Origin: Falcatimonas sp. MSJ-15
Lineage (GTDB): Bacteria > Bacillota > Clostridia > Lachnospirales > Lachnospiraceae
Reading direction: 5' to 3'
Length of the DNA: 64,000 bases
NCBI RefSeq assembly: GCF_018918265.1
Contig: NZ_JAHLQC010000004.1
Location: 124,001-188,000 of the forward strand
A program made the position numbers and the translations under genes. The notes under the pieces are model-generated. The model was given only the letters and a program-made list of their open reading frames with translations. It made no database searches and had not been told where the DNA came from. Positions 28,247-37,208 of this stretch are shown here, piece after piece; within the stretch, counting starts at the first letter, position 1; each line of letters begins with the position of its first letter.

Positions 28247-30781
28247 TCAAGATTGATTAATTAATTCTTCAAATTCTTCTATTGTCATAAGGACTTTTCT
28301 TGGCTTTGTTCCTTCTTCAGGACCTACCACTCCGGCATCAGCAAGCTGATCCATTATTCTTGATGCTCTGTTAAATCCTACTTTATACATTCTTTGTATC
28401 ATTCCTATTGATGCTTTATCTTTTTCTATTATAAAGCGTCCTGCTTCTGCAAAATGTGTATCTCTTTCGCCGCCAAATGCCTGACTGTCATTCATTGTAA
28501 CTTCATTAATCTTATTCTCTATATTTTCTGAAGATGTATGCGTAATTCCCTGTGAATTCAGGAATTCAACAACTTTTCCCACTTCATCATCAGATACATA
28601 AGAGCCTTGCACTCTGGCTGGTTTTTGATATCCAGACGGATAAAAAAGCATATCACCTTTTCCAAGAAGTTTTTCTGCACCTACCATATCAATAATAGTT
28701 CTTGAATCTACACCTGATGATACTGAAAAAGCTATTCTGGAAGGTACATTGGCTTTGATAAGTCCTGTAATAACATTAACGGATGGTCTCTGTGTTGCTA
28801 TTACAAGATGTATTCCCGCTGCTCTCGCAAGCTGTGCAAGACGACATATTGCATCTTCTACATCACCTGGTGCAACCATCATAAGGTCTGCAAGTTCGTC
28901 TACTATAATTACAATCTGTGGCATAATCTCAGGTCTGTCTTCTTCACTCATCTTAGAGACTTTTTCATTATAACCTTTTATATCTCTTACACTCAAATCA
29001 GCAAATTTGTGATACCTGTCTGTCATCTCTGCAACTGCCCAATTAAGTGCACCAGCTGCCTTTTTAGGATCTGTTACAACCGGTATGAGAAGATGTGGTA
29101 TTCCATTATATATACTAAGTTCAACGACTTTTGGATCTATCATTATAAGCCTTACTTCTGATGGTTTTGCTTTGTAAAGTATACTCATTATAAGAGTATT
29201 GATACATACAGATTTACCTGAACCTGTTGCACCTGCAATAAGAAGATGTGGCATCTTGGCAATATCAGTTATCACAACTTTACCACCAATATCTTTACCT
29301 ACAGCAAATGTAAGCTTTGATTTTGCATTTCTAAATTCATCCGTATCGACAAGCTCTCTAAATGTTACTGTACTATTCTCTTTGTTAGGCACTTCTATTC
29401 CGACTGCTGCTTTACCTGGAATTGGAGCCTCTATTCTTATATCAGATGCAGCAAGATTAAGTTTGATATCATCTGATAATGATACTATCTTGCTTACTTT
29501 CACTCCCTGTTCCGGTTGAAGTTCATATCGTGTAACAGATGGTCCACAACTTATATTAGTAACAGTCACATTAACGCCAAAATTACGTAGAGTCTGTTGC
29601 AATTTGACTGCTGTCTCTTTAAGTTCTTTATCTGAATTTCCTTTTTTTCTATTCTTATCTTCATATAAAAGTTCAACAGATGGAAACTCATATTCTTTTT
29701 CTGGTATACTTTCTGTACTTATCTCTACTATACTATCTTCAGCAGATGTTCCACTTGTATTATCATTATTTATCTTTTCTCTGCTGCCATTCGCTGATTC
29801 TAAATGTTCCTTATTACTACTTGTATTAGGTCTGTTCTTCTTAAGCTCTTCCTTATGAGTATTGGACATAATATCAGCCTGTGCTGCGTCATCACGCATT
29901 CTAAGCGGTTTTTCATGTACCATTGTCACTTCATCTGTTATATTATAAGGATTATTAATAACTCCTGTGAATTCATCTGCATTAGCAGTATACTCATCTG
30001 TTATCTCATGAACTTCTTCATCTGTTATGTCTCTTGCTAATTGAACATTACTCGTTACACCTTTGACTTTTTTCTCAACACGTCTTGTCTTTTTAATATT
30101 CTTAGAAGGATTTGTTGCTTCCTGTTCTTCTATCTTTCTAAGTCTCTCTTCACGGGCAGCCTGTCTTTGCTTCCTTCCATTTTCAAACTTTTCTCCCTGA
30201 ACCTTTGCTGTATCATATACTTTCTTACTACCTTTCTTAACACCTGTTAAAAAAGATTTTTCTGTTATCACTATTACTGCAATTATTCCAAGAATTATAA
30301 ACAATACATATGTAGATATAACTCCAAGTGCCGGACATAGCATCATACATAATATTCCACCAATAAGTCCGCCTCCAAAATGACTCTTCATGGAATTGGT
30401 ATAATATCCCATAACCGAAAGGCCTTTTATATACCCTCCATCAATAAGCTGTGCAAATCCACAACATAATATCAATAAAAATGCACACGCAGCTATCTTA
30501 ATATGTGCTTTTGCATTAGTTCTGTTTGATAATATAAATGCTGTTCCGAAAAAAGCTATAAATGGCAATATAAATGCTGTACATCCAAACATACCATACA
30601 TAAAAGCTGCAACAAATTTGCCAATCTTACCTCCAAAACCAAGCAGACCAAGTAGAAGTAATATTGCTACTGCAAGAATCATTAACAATATAATCTCATC
30701 ATATAAATTAACAGCCAGACCGCCTGTTTTTTTGGAATCTTTTTTATCCTTTTTACCACCGGAAGCCTTTTTATCTGCCAT
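28247..30781 (-). CDS. FtsK/SpoIIIE DNA translocase
   Basis: An 844-residue membrane-anchored hexameric DNA pump that moves chromosomes through the septum. A Lys-rich N-terminus is followed by four membrane helices (about 28-185), a long charged linker (about 190-370), and the RecA-like motor: Walker [13 protein letters not shown] near residue 517, Walker [14 protein letters not shown] near 595 and [15 protein letters not shown]-terminal winged-helix gamma domain (about 775-840, [20 protein letters not shown]) should read polar guide sequences. Whether the cell uses it for division, sporulation or both is not visible. GGAGGG precedes the ATG. Confidence 0.96.
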   Translation of the reverse strand: MADKKASGGKKDKKDSKKTGGLAVNLYDEIILLMILAVAILLLLGLLGFGGKIGKFVAAFMYGMFGCTAFILPFIAFFGTAFILSNRTNAKAHIKIAACAFLLILCCGFAQLIDGGYIKGLSVMGYYTNSMKSHFGGGLIGGILCMMLCPALGVISTYVLFIILGIIAVIVITEKSFLTGVKKGSKKVYDTAKVQGEKFENGRKQRQAAREERLRKIEEQEATNPSKNIKKTRRVEKKVKGVTSNVQLARDITDEEVHEITDEYTANADEFTGVINNPYNITDEVTMVHEKPLRMRDDAAQADIMSNTHKEELKKNRPNTSSNKEHLESANGSREKINNDNTSGTSAEDSIVEISTESIPEKEYEFPSVELLYEDKNRKKGNSDKELKETAVKLQQTLRNFGVNVTVTNISCGPSVTRYELQPEQGVKVSKIVSLSDDIKLNLAASDIRIEAPIPGKAAVGIEVPNKENSTVTFRELVDTDEFRNAKSKLTFAVGKDIGGKVVITDIAKMPHLLIAGATGSGKSVCINTLIMSILYKAKPSEVRLIMIDPKVVELSIYNGIPHLLIPVVTDPKKAAGALNWAVAEMTDRYHKFADLSVRDIKGYNEKVSKMSEEDRPEIMPQIVIIVDELADLMMVAPGDVEDAICRLAQLARAAGIHLVIATQRPSVNVITGLIKANVPSRIAFSVSSGVDSRTIIDMVGAEKLLGKGDMLFYPSGYQKPARVQGSYVSDDEVGKVVEFLNSQGITHTSSENIENKINEVTMNDSQAFGGERDTHFAEAGRFIIEKDKASIGMIQRMYKVGFNRASRIMDQLADAGVVGPEEGTKPRKVLMTIEEFEELINQS

Positions 30782-30896
30782 TCTAATCCCTCCATATTCT
30801 GTTTATTATAAGACAATTATAAAATCAGATTTTCACAATCATCCACTATTTGTTATCAATAGGATTCTTATGTATTAATGTCTGCTATATAATATT

Positions 30897-31772
30897 CTAC
30901 AGTAAAAAATATCCTGCAATAGAAACTGCTCCTAAAAGGAAGCAATATATTGCAAAAAATCCATACTTATTATTCTTTACAACAACCATCATCGTCTTTA
31001 TACATACAAATCCAACAATTGCTGATGTTATCATTCCTGCTGCATAATTACCAAGCATTCCTGCCGACACTACTCCAATATCAGATTTAGCTATTGATAA
31101 TATTGTTGCCCCAACTATCGAAGGTATTGATAATATAAATGAATACTTAACAGCGAACTTACGACTATAACCATTAGCAAGACATGCTGTAATTGTCGCT
31201 CCAGAACGTGAGATCCCCGGAAGTGTCGCTATAGCTTGTATCATTCCAATTGTAAATGCGCCTGAATAAGTTGCATCTTTTGGAGTCTTATTGCCTCTTG
31301 GCAGTAACAATGCAAGTAATAACACACAACCGGTTATCATTAGACACAGCCCAGGAATCAAAAGTTCCGTCTTTGCGATCTCAACTATATCTTTCAACAC
31401 ATATCCTATTATTCCAGTAGGTATTGTTGATATTATTATCATAACAACAAATTTTCTATAACTGGTACTTACTATCCTCTTATATGGCATATGTTCATTA
31501 CGAAATACATTCTTTAGCAATATAAAAAGATTTCTAAATATATCTATAATTATATTAATAACTGCTAAAAACATCTTCTTAATATCACGCCAATAGACAA
31601 GAAATATTGCCGCAAGTGTTCCAACATGAAGCATAACATCAAACAGTACTCCTGTATCTGTATCAATATGAAATAGATTTTCAAAAATTGCTAAATGTCC
31701 TGAACTGCTTACTGGAAGAAATTCCGTAATACCTTGTATAAAGCCTAAAAATATTGATTCCAGTAAATTCAT
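30897..31772 (-). CDS. uppP: Undecaprenyl-diphosphatase UppP (copy 1)
   Basis: A 291-residue polytopic membrane enzyme of the BacA family that recycles the C55 lipid carrier for peptidoglycan synthesis. Both active-site motifs are present: QGITEFLPVSSSGHL near residue 13 and PGISRSGATI near 185. It shares its fold and motifs with the second copy at 34699-35520 but the sequences have diverged strongly. GGGAGG precedes the ATG. Confidence 0.95.
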   Translation of the reverse strand: MNLLESIFLGFIQGITEFLPVSSSGHLAIFENLFHIDTDTGVLFDVMLHVGTLAAIFLVYWRDIKKMFLAVINIIIDIFRNLFILLKNVFRNEHMPYKRIVSTSYRKFVVMIIISTIPTGIIGYVLKDIVEIAKTELLIPGLCLMITGCVLLLALLLPRGNKTPKDATYSGAFTIGMIQAIATLPGISRSGATITACLANGYSRKFAVKYSFILSIPSIVGATILSIAKSDIGVVSAGMLGNYAAGMITSAIVGFVCIKTMMVVVKNNKYGFFAIYCFLLGAVSIAGYFLL

Positions 31773-31832
31773 TTGTATTTTTCCTCCCTTTATGACACTA
31801 TAATACTTTTAAATTTGTGCCCACTTCCTCTA

Positions 31833-31861
31833 ATTGTACTATTAAAGTTAACTTCTTTCAA
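31833..31861 (-). promoter_or_regulatory. Sigma-A promoter of uppP copy 1
   Basis: On the minus strand, TTGAAA (31856-31861) and TACAAT (31833-31838) are separated by 17 bases and lie 61 bases before the uppP start, right after the tepA stop. Confidence 0.6.
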
Positions 31862-31876
31862 GTACCTAAAATGCAA

Positions 31877-32527
31877 TTATACATTCTTTTTGCATAATTC
31901 ATATATCTTATTAATTGCACTGCTTATTGTTCCTACTTCATCTATAAGTCCACACTCAACAGCTTCCCTACCTATTAATATTGTCCCAAGATCCCTTGTA
32001 AATTCATTCTTTGATACCATCATTCTATCTATCATTCCCGGCTCAACATTTGAATGTTTCTCTATAAATGATGTTATTCTTGCCTGTATCTTCTTAAAAT
32101 ATTCAAATGTCTGTGGTGCACCAATTATCATCCCATTCATTCTTACAGGATGTATTATCATAGTACCTGTCTCGACAATATATGAATAATCAGCCGAAAC
32201 TGCAAGCGGCACACCAATAGAATGACTTCCTCCAAGAACAAGCGATACTGTCGGCTTACTCATTCCTGCGATCATCTCAGCTATTGCAAGTCCAGCATCC
32301 ACATCGCCACCACTAGTCTGCAATATAATAAGCACTCCATCTATATCCGCATCATCTTCAACTGCTGCAAGGACAGGAAGTATATGCTCATACTTCGTAG
32401 TCTTCACATTCTGTGCAAGATTCTCATGGCCTTCAATCTCTCCAATAATACTAACCAGATAAATCTTCCCTTTATCAAGTTTAACCTGCCCCATTTTTTC
32501 AATCTCATTAATCTTATCTTCATCCAT
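31877..32527 (-). CDS. tepA: ClpP-like serine protease (TepA family)
   Basis: A 216-residue ClpP-fold protein. The catalytic serine is in GGSHSIGVPLA (near residue 103), preceded by the ILQTSGGDVDAG strand, and the histidine in MIIHPVR. There is no signal peptide. In Bacillus the relative TepA (YmfB) lies next to spoIIIE and has been linked to protein export; here ftsK/spoIIIE is two genes away. The ATG at 32527 has GGAG eight bases upstream and is preferred to a TTG one codon earlier. Confidence 0.85.
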   Translation of the reverse strand: MDEDKINEIEKMGQVKLDKGKIYLVSIIGEIEGHENLAQNVKTTKYEHILPVLAAVEDDADIDGVLIILQTSGGDVDAGLAIAEMIAGMSKPTVSLVLGGSHSIGVPLAVSADYSYIVETGTMIIHPVRMNGMIIGAPQTFEYFKKIQARITSFIEKHSNVEPGMIDRMMVSKNEFTRDLGTILIGREAVECGLIDEVGTISSAINKIYELCKKNV

Positions 32528-32596
32528 CAATATAACTCCTTTTTTTATATAGTAATATTTCCAGTTTTACATATTTTATTCTTATATTAATTCCAA

Positions 32597-32661
32597 ACAA
32601 AAAACTCACAAGAAACTGTTATCAATAGATTACCATCTTTTAATAACGCTTCTTGTGAGTT
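32597..32661 (-). terminator. Terminator of the chemotaxis receptor gene
   Basis: A 12-bp perfect stem (32603-32614 with 32650-32661) with an inner GTTAT/ATAAC stem is followed on the minus strand by a T6 run. Confidence 0.85.
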
Positions 32662-32688
32662 AATTATTAATCCCTATTATTTAACTTT

Positions 32689-34416
32689 TTAAAATTTTTT
32701 AAATCTCTCTGTTTCTTTCTTAAGACTCATAGCAACATCATTATTATTATCTGACTCTTTTGAAACTTCTTCTATACTATATACAAGTTCTGTCGTATTA
32801 TTAGCAGCATTAGCTACTCCAGAAGCACTTTCTTCGATAGCTGATGATATACCATTAATAGCTTCACTTATATCACCTGTAAGTTTCTTAAGTTCATTAG
32901 ACTTTGAACTAAATTCTGATACAATCTCATTAACATAGACTGCATCGTCCATATACTGTTTACCTGTTTCAACGAATTTTGCATAATCAACAAGTACAGT
33001 TTCATTAACATAACCAACCATCTTATCTGAATTCTCTATTAATTCCTTAACAGCATCTGTAACCATTCCTGTTATTGACTGAATGTTATTAGCTGCTTCC
33101 CTGCTTGAATCAGCAAGCTGTCTAATCTCATCTGCTACAACTGCGAATCCTTTTCCTGCTTCACCAGCTCTTGCAGCTTCTATAGAAGCATTAAGTGCAA
33201 GGAGATTAGTCTGGCTTGATATATTAAGAATCTCATCTGTAAGAGCATTAACTTTGTCAACGTTTCTACTATTCTTAATTGCTATCTCTAACTGTCTTAT
33301 AATCTCACCTACAACCGCATCTGTATTCTCTTTGTTCTTAACAGCTGTATCCTCCATATCTCTTGCACGTTTTTCCATATCCTCTGAATATGTACACAAA
33401 TGTTCTGAAGAATCTTTTATATTCTGAACATTGCCATCTATAACTGAAGTATTCTCATTAACATTAATAACTGTCGATGATACTTCTTCCATTGCTGATG
33501 AAAGTTCTTCCATAACGGCTGATATATCACATGCATTCTCATTAGCTTTACTGATACTTGTCTTGACATTCTCAGATATTTCTTCAAGATTCACAGCCTT
33601 ATCGATAGTCTCTTTCATAAGATACTGGAATTCATCAAGGAATATATTAATCTCATCACCAAGTTTTCCAATCTCATCACCTGTAACAACATTAACTCTT
33701 AATGTTAAGTCACCATTATTTTCTCTAATCTTTTGTGTTATGTTACTAAAATCTTTTGTAAGTCCAAGTATCGGTCCTGTGATTGTTCTTATACATATTA
33801 TAATTGCTAACACAAGAATAATAATTCCTACAAAAATAAATCCTATAGCTGCATCTCTTGTAAGATCATACGTCTTATTCTGAATAACAATTCCTTTAGC
33901 AAGTGCTGTCTCACTTACGCTTTCGAGTTCTTCAAGTTCTTTTGTCATCTTCTTGCCGATAGTTGTAAGTGTTCCATTAGCAAGTGCTGATGCTTTCTCT
34001 TCTTCATTACTAGAACTATACTCAAGTGCTTCTTCAAGTGCTTTTATATATTCTTCATAATCACTCTTAAAACTATTATATAGCTCAGTCTCTTCACCTT
34101 CGTCAAGACTAGTCTCAAACTCTGCCATCGTTGTCTCAATTTTACTTTTTAATGCATTACTCTCTTCTACAAGTTCTTTCATAGTTGCATCATCTTCTGC
34201 CATACAATGTGCAAATATAACCCTTAACATTGAACGCACAGAATTAGACATTGTATTAACCTGTATAATACTCTGTGCATGTTTATCTGATATCTCTTTA
34301 CTAGCATCCATCATTGCATCAGTATTAATAAGTGCAATGGCACTGCAAAGGCTTATCATAAGTGCAAGTATGATAATAGGCGCAAGCACTTTTACTTTTA
34401 AACTCAAGTTTTTCAT
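32689..34416 (-). CDS. Methyl-accepting chemotaxis protein
   Basis: A 575-residue transducer. A first membrane helix (about 10-28), a four-helix-bundle extracellular sensor (about 30-185) rich in Glu, a second helix (about 188-212), HAMP (about 213-270) and a long cytoplasmic coiled coil follow. The highly conserved hairpin tip (SSQTNLLALNASIEAARAGE, near residue 405) is intact. It implies that the organism is motile. AAGGAGG precedes the start. A sigma-28-like promoter lies 44-70 bases upstream. Confidence 0.95.
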   Translation of the reverse strand: MKNLSLKVKVLAPIIILALMISLCSAIALINTDAMMDASKEISDKHAQSIIQVNTMSNSVRSMLRVIFAHCMAEDDATMKELVEESNALKSKIETTMAEFETSLDEGEETELYNSFKSDYEEYIKALEEALEYSSSNEEEKASALANGTLTTIGKKMTKELEELESVSETALAKGIVIQNKTYDLTRDAAIGFIFVGIIILVLAIIICIRTITGPILGLTKDFSNITQKIRENNGDLTLRVNVVTGDEIGKLGDEINIFLDEFQYLMKETIDKAVNLEEISENVKTSISKANENACDISAVMEELSSAMEEVSSTVINVNENTSVIDGNVQNIKDSSEHLCTYSEDMEKRARDMEDTAVKNKENTDAVVGEIIRQLEIAIKNSRNVDKVNALTDEILNISSQTNLLALNASIEAARAGEAGKGFAVVADEIRQLADSSREAANNIQSITGMVTDAVKELIENSDKMVGYVNETVLVDYAKFVETGKQYMDDAVYVNEIVSEFSSKSNELKKLTGDISEAINGISSAIEESASGVANAANNTTELVYSIEEVSKESDNNNDVAMSLKKETERFKKF

Positions 34417-34459
34417 AAAAACAAATGCCTCCTTAATATTACATTAGTATTTGAAGTAT

Positions 34460-34486
34460 TAATCGGTAGGCACTTTGTTTTTATTA
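34460..34486 (-). promoter_or_regulatory. Possible sigma-28 (SigD/FliA) promoter of the chemotaxis receptor gene
   Basis: On the minus strand TAAT (34483-34486), 15 bases, then ACCGATTA (34460-34467). The sigma-28 consensus is TAAA-N15-GCCGATAA, so 3 of 4 and 6 of 8 positions match. The function of the gene supports it, though the match is incomplete. Confidence 0.4.
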
Positions 34487-34521
34487 AGTAATATGTAATA
34501 CTGATTTTTTAACAATATATC

Positions 34522-34572
34522 AAAGCTCTTTTACAGGTAATTTGCTCTATATATTATCTGTAAAAGAGCTTT
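34522..34572. repeat. 20-bp hairpin upstream of the chemotaxis receptor gene
   Basis: Arms 34522-34541 and 34553-34572 pair over 20 bp, with one G-T pair. No clear T-run follows on either strand. It lies between the uppP-2 terminator and the putative sigma-28 promoter. Its role is unknown; a weak bidirectional terminator is possible. Confidence 0.6.
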
Positions 34573-34627
34573 CTCTTATTGTAACATGAGTTAGACTACA
34601 TCTTCATTAATATATACCTATGATGTT

Positions 34628-34683
34628 AGGGGCAAAAGGTCTAAACTCATCTATGAGCAAGCTCACGTGGGTTTAGACCTTTT
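34628..34683 (-). terminator. Terminator of uppP copy 2
   Basis: A 13-bp stem (34634-34646 with 34671-34683) with a small inner TGAGC/GCTCA hairpin; T4 ends the stem on the minus strand, 16 bases after the gene. Confidence 0.75.
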
Positions 34684-34698
34684 AACTCTGGCATCTTA

Positions 34699-35520
34699 TT
34701 ATTTTATTATAAAATACAGAATAACTATAATACCAAGTACAATTCTATAATATCCAAATGCTTTAAAGTCTTTTGTCTTAATATATCCCATAAAGAACTT
34801 AATAGCAATTATAGATACAACAAATGCTGATATCATACCTGTGAGAAGTACTGTTATTTCTGTACCTGTAAAATTAAGTCCAAACTTTATAATCTTAAGA
34901 AGACTTGCTCCAAACATAACAGGTATAGCAAGATAAAAACTAAACTCAGCAGATATATATCTTGATGTTCCTATTAACATTGCTCCAAGGATTGTTGAAC
35001 CGGATCTTGATGTTCCCGGAACTAACGCAAGCACCTGGAACATACCTATAATAAGTGCATGCTTATATGTAAGTTCATCAAATGAATTAACAGTAAATTT
35101 TCTTGTCTTATTGCGATTCTCAATGATAATGAATAATATACCATATAGAATAAGAGTTATCCCTACTACTGATGGTTTGTATAGATATTTATCTAAAATA
35201 TCATCAAATGGAAGTCCAATTACTAGTGCTGGAAGTACTGCTACAATTACTTTAAACCACAGACTCCATGTATCTTTTTTTACCCATCCTTTTTTTGGTG
35301 TAGTAAATGGCCACAACTTGTTAAAATACAACACCACAACAGCCATTATAGCACCAAGCTGTATTACAACTCTAAACATCTCCATAAATGCATCTGATAC
35401 ATTAAGCTTTACAAATTGTTCTACTAAAATCATATGACCTGTACTACTTATTGGAAGCCATTCAGTAATTCCTTCAACAATTCCAAGCACAAGTACTTTC
35501 AAAAACTCGATAAAATCCAT
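34699..35520 (-). CDS. uppP: Undecaprenyl-diphosphatase UppP (copy 2)
   Basis: A 273-residue BacA-family membrane phosphatase. Active-site motifs are [15 protein letters not shown] near residue 16 and [10 protein letters not shown] near 168. It is a diverged paralogue of 30897-31772 and forms its own transcription unit, with TAGGAGG before the ATG, a promoter upstream and a terminator downstream. Confidence 0.95.
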   Translation of the reverse strand: MDFIEFLKVLVLGIVEGITEWLPISSTGHMILVEQFVKLNVSDAFMEMFRVVIQLGAIMAVVVLYFNKLWPFTTPKKGWVKKDTWSLWFKVIVAVLPALVIGLPFDDILDKYLYKPSVVGITLILYGILFIIIENRNKTRKFTVNSFDELTYKHALIIGMFQVLALVPGTSRSGSTILGAMLIGTSRYISAEFSFYLAIPVMFGASLLKIIKFGLNFTGTEITVLLTGMISAFVVSIIAIKFFMGYIKTKDFKAFGYYRIVLGIIVILYFIIK

Positions 35521-35567
35521 TTTCTCCTCCTAAATTACCATTTTATTATAATTAACAACCTTATCAT

Positions 35568-35596
35568 ATTATAATATGCCCGATACGATTCTTAAA
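35568..35596 (-). promoter_or_regulatory. Promoter of uppP copy 2
   Basis: Minus-strand TATAAT (35568-35573) is a perfect -10; the -35 TTTAAG (35591-35596) is weak but lies exactly 17 bases away. Confidence 0.45.
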
Positions 35597-35840
35597 TACC
35601 GTTAAATTATACTAGTATGAACCAAAAATCGCAAGAGTATGTTTCTTATCTTTTTCTTAATGAACTTAATCTTAATGAACTTAATAAACTACAACACATA
35701 TCTATATTTAAAAAATATCCATTTTAACAAAACCACATAGTTAATAAGCAATTATTTCAATTTTCTTATCATATTTACCCACAACTTATATTCTTGTCGC
35801 TACCACATACAATATTTGACATATATTCCCATATTTCTTA
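35597..35840. other. Gene-free AT-rich interval between divergent promoters
   Basis: About 240 bases between the uppP-2 promoter and the promoter of the helix-turn-helix gene. A near-duplicated 14-base word (cttaatgaactta-like, 35655-35680) is the only structure seen. No reading frame with a ribosome binding site is visible. Confidence 0.5.
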
Positions 35841-35869
35841 TTGATTAATATTTCACAATCCCTTATAAT
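35841..35869 (+). promoter_or_regulatory. Sigma-A promoter of the helix-turn-helix gene
   Basis: TTGATT (35841-35846), 17 bases, then a perfect TATAAT (35864-35869). The short palindrome GTACAGTAC follows at the predicted transcription start and could be an autoregulatory operator. Confidence 0.7.
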
Positions 35870-35919
35870 AATGTACAGTACTAAATATATCACTTTACCA
35901 CAGAAAGGAAATGTTAAAA

Positions 35920-36426
35920 ATGGGTAAAAAAGCAACTAAAGCAGCTGATAACGTGTTCTGTATTGCACGATATGAAGCTTCTGAAAAAGATGACGTATAT
36001 TCAAGCCGTGAAAGTGCTGCTGAAGCTATTGGTATAGACCGAACAAGACTTGCAAGAATTGAACTTGGCAATATCGTTCCTTATCCTGAAGAAGTACTTA
36101 TGTTGGCTGATGCATATCATTCTCCAGAATTATGTAATCAATATTGTTCTCATGAATGTCCTATAGGAAAAAAGACAGTCAAAGAACTTGACATTCAGGA
36201 ATTTGATCGTGTTGCATTACGAGTCCTTGGTTCTTTAAAAAATATAGACTCTTTGCGTGCAAGGCTTATTGCAATTGCTGAAGATGGTGTTGTAACGGAA
36301 GATGAATATGAAGAATTCAACTCTGTATTAGATTCTCTTGATAAGATATCTGAAAATGCACAATCTTTAAAATTATGGGCAGAAAAATATATTGTTGATC
36401 TTGAACATCATAAACCATCTAAATAG
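35920..36426 (+). CDS. XRE-type helix-turn-helix protein with central cysteines
   Basis: A 168-residue protein. An XRE-like helix-turn-helix occupies about residues 27-68 (SRESAAEAIGIDRTRLARIELGN... pattern). Next comes the cysteine-bearing segment CNQYCSHECPIGKK (three Cys and one His within 14 residues, near 75-88), which could bind metal or sense redox state. The last 80 residues are helical with a DGVVTEDEYEEF acidic stretch. The start is the ATG at 35920, nine bases after AGGAA; an ATG at 35911 abuts that site. It is an isolated plus-strand gene with its own promoter and terminator. Target and function are unknown. Confidence 0.85.
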   Translation: MGKKATKAADNVFCIARYEASEKDDVYSSRESAAEAIGIDRTRLARIELGNIVPYPEEVLMLADAYHSPELCNQYCSHECPIGKKTVKELDIQEFDRVALRVLGSLKNIDSLRARLIAIAEDGVVTEDEYEEFNSVLDSLDKISENAQSLKLWAEKYIVDLEHHKPSK

Positions 36427-36471
36427 ATAAAAGAAGATAATCCGCTTGTAACGGATTATCTTCTTTTATCT
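36425..36471. terminator. Bidirectional terminator overlapping two gene ends
   Basis: Arms 36425-36444 and 36452-36471 are perfectly complementary over 20 bp with a 7-base loop. The stem contains the last bases of the plus-strand stop codon on one side, and the final codons and stop of the minus-strand gene on the other. T-rich sequence ends the stem on both strands. Confidence 0.85.
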
Positions 36472-36911
36472 AAGAAAAACATCTTATTATTATCTTGTTC
36501 TCCAATTCGCTTGCGTCTTGGTTTTTCACCAACGACATCTTCAGCAAGTGCTCCCCTTATCTTATTTGACAGACTTTTAATACACTCCGGACAATATCTT
36601 CCATATCTAATATCTGTTCCACACTTTTCACACTTTATAAATACATCTGAATTCTCAGGTATCTCAACTTTGCCAAGTCTTAAGAATTCATTAATTGTTA
36701 TCATCGGAACGCCTGTCTCCTGAGACACTATCGCTGCCGGAGTTGGTCCATTCTCATCAAGAAAAGTCTTAACCTTACCAAAATCGTCTTTGTCCATCTT
36801 GCCACATTGTGGACATTCATATATTCCAGCATGTTTATATATCATCTTAATTCCACAATCCGGACAATATTTCATTTTACTAAATGCCATCTTAGTATCT
36901 AAATCCTTCAT
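36456..36911 (-). CDS. YvyF-like zinc-ribbon protein
   Basis: A 151-residue protein with two zinc-ribbon-like Cys sets: CPDCG and CPQCG near residues 16-37, and CEKCG and CPEC near residues 95-113. Between them is a small helical domain (VKTFLDENGPTPAAIVSQET, then FLRLGKVEIP) that resembles the flagellar-operon protein YvyF, a FlgM/FlgN-region protein in Bacillus. Here a further N-terminal ribbon is added. No other flagellar genes are near. A weak GGCGGGTG site precedes the ATG; a start at Met13 is possible. Family assignment is by eye. Confidence 0.7.
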   Translation of the reverse strand: MKDLDTKMAFSKMKYCPDCGIKMIYKHAGIYECPQCGKMDKDDFGKVKTFLDENGPTPAAIVSQETGVPMITINEFLRLGKVEIPENSDVFIKCEKCGTDIRYGRYCPECIKSLSNKIRGALAEDVVGEKPRRKRIGEQDNNKMFFLDKRR

Positions 36912-36938
36912 ACTTACACCCGCCTCACTTATTACATA

Positions 36939-36998
36939 TTTTTACAAAGATTTTTACAAAGATTTTTGCAATTATTTTTACAAAGATTTCTACAATTA
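36939..36998. repeat. 12-bp tandem repeat, five units
   Basis: Five contiguous 12-base units: tttttacaaaga, the same again, tttttgcaatta, tttttacaaaga, tttctacaatta. The array lies 28-87 bases before the start of the minus-strand zinc-ribbon gene, where a promoter or leader is expected. Confidence 0.85.
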
Positions 36999-37173
36999 TT
37001 GCATGTATATCTATAATTTCGAATAAGGATTACATACAATATCGTACTCAAATCCGTCCATATATCTTATTATCGTAATAATCTTCAATTAAACTAATAT
37101 CCAATATATCATTTTACCTATAAACAGGTTAAAAATAGATACATAGTACTAGAAAATATGTACTTTTGTCCGA

Positions 37174-37202
37174 TTGTCACTAACTCTTTCAGATGATATT
37201 AT
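37174..37202 (+). promoter_or_regulatory. Sigma-A promoter of a candidate small RNA
   Basis: TTGTCA (37174-37179), exactly 17 bases, then TATTAT (37197-37202). It matches the consensus at 10 of 12 positions. No coding sequence starts downstream, but a series of hairpins ending in a terminator does. Confidence 0.65.
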
Positions 37203-37208
37203 ATACTC

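Noticed and set aside
30782..30896. Promoter upstream of ftsK/spoIIIE
   Set aside because: A perfect TATAAT is present but no -35 lies at acceptable spacing.
36939..36998. CRISPR-like repeats
   Set aside because: Units are 12 bases and directly adjacent without spacers, and no cas genes are present.
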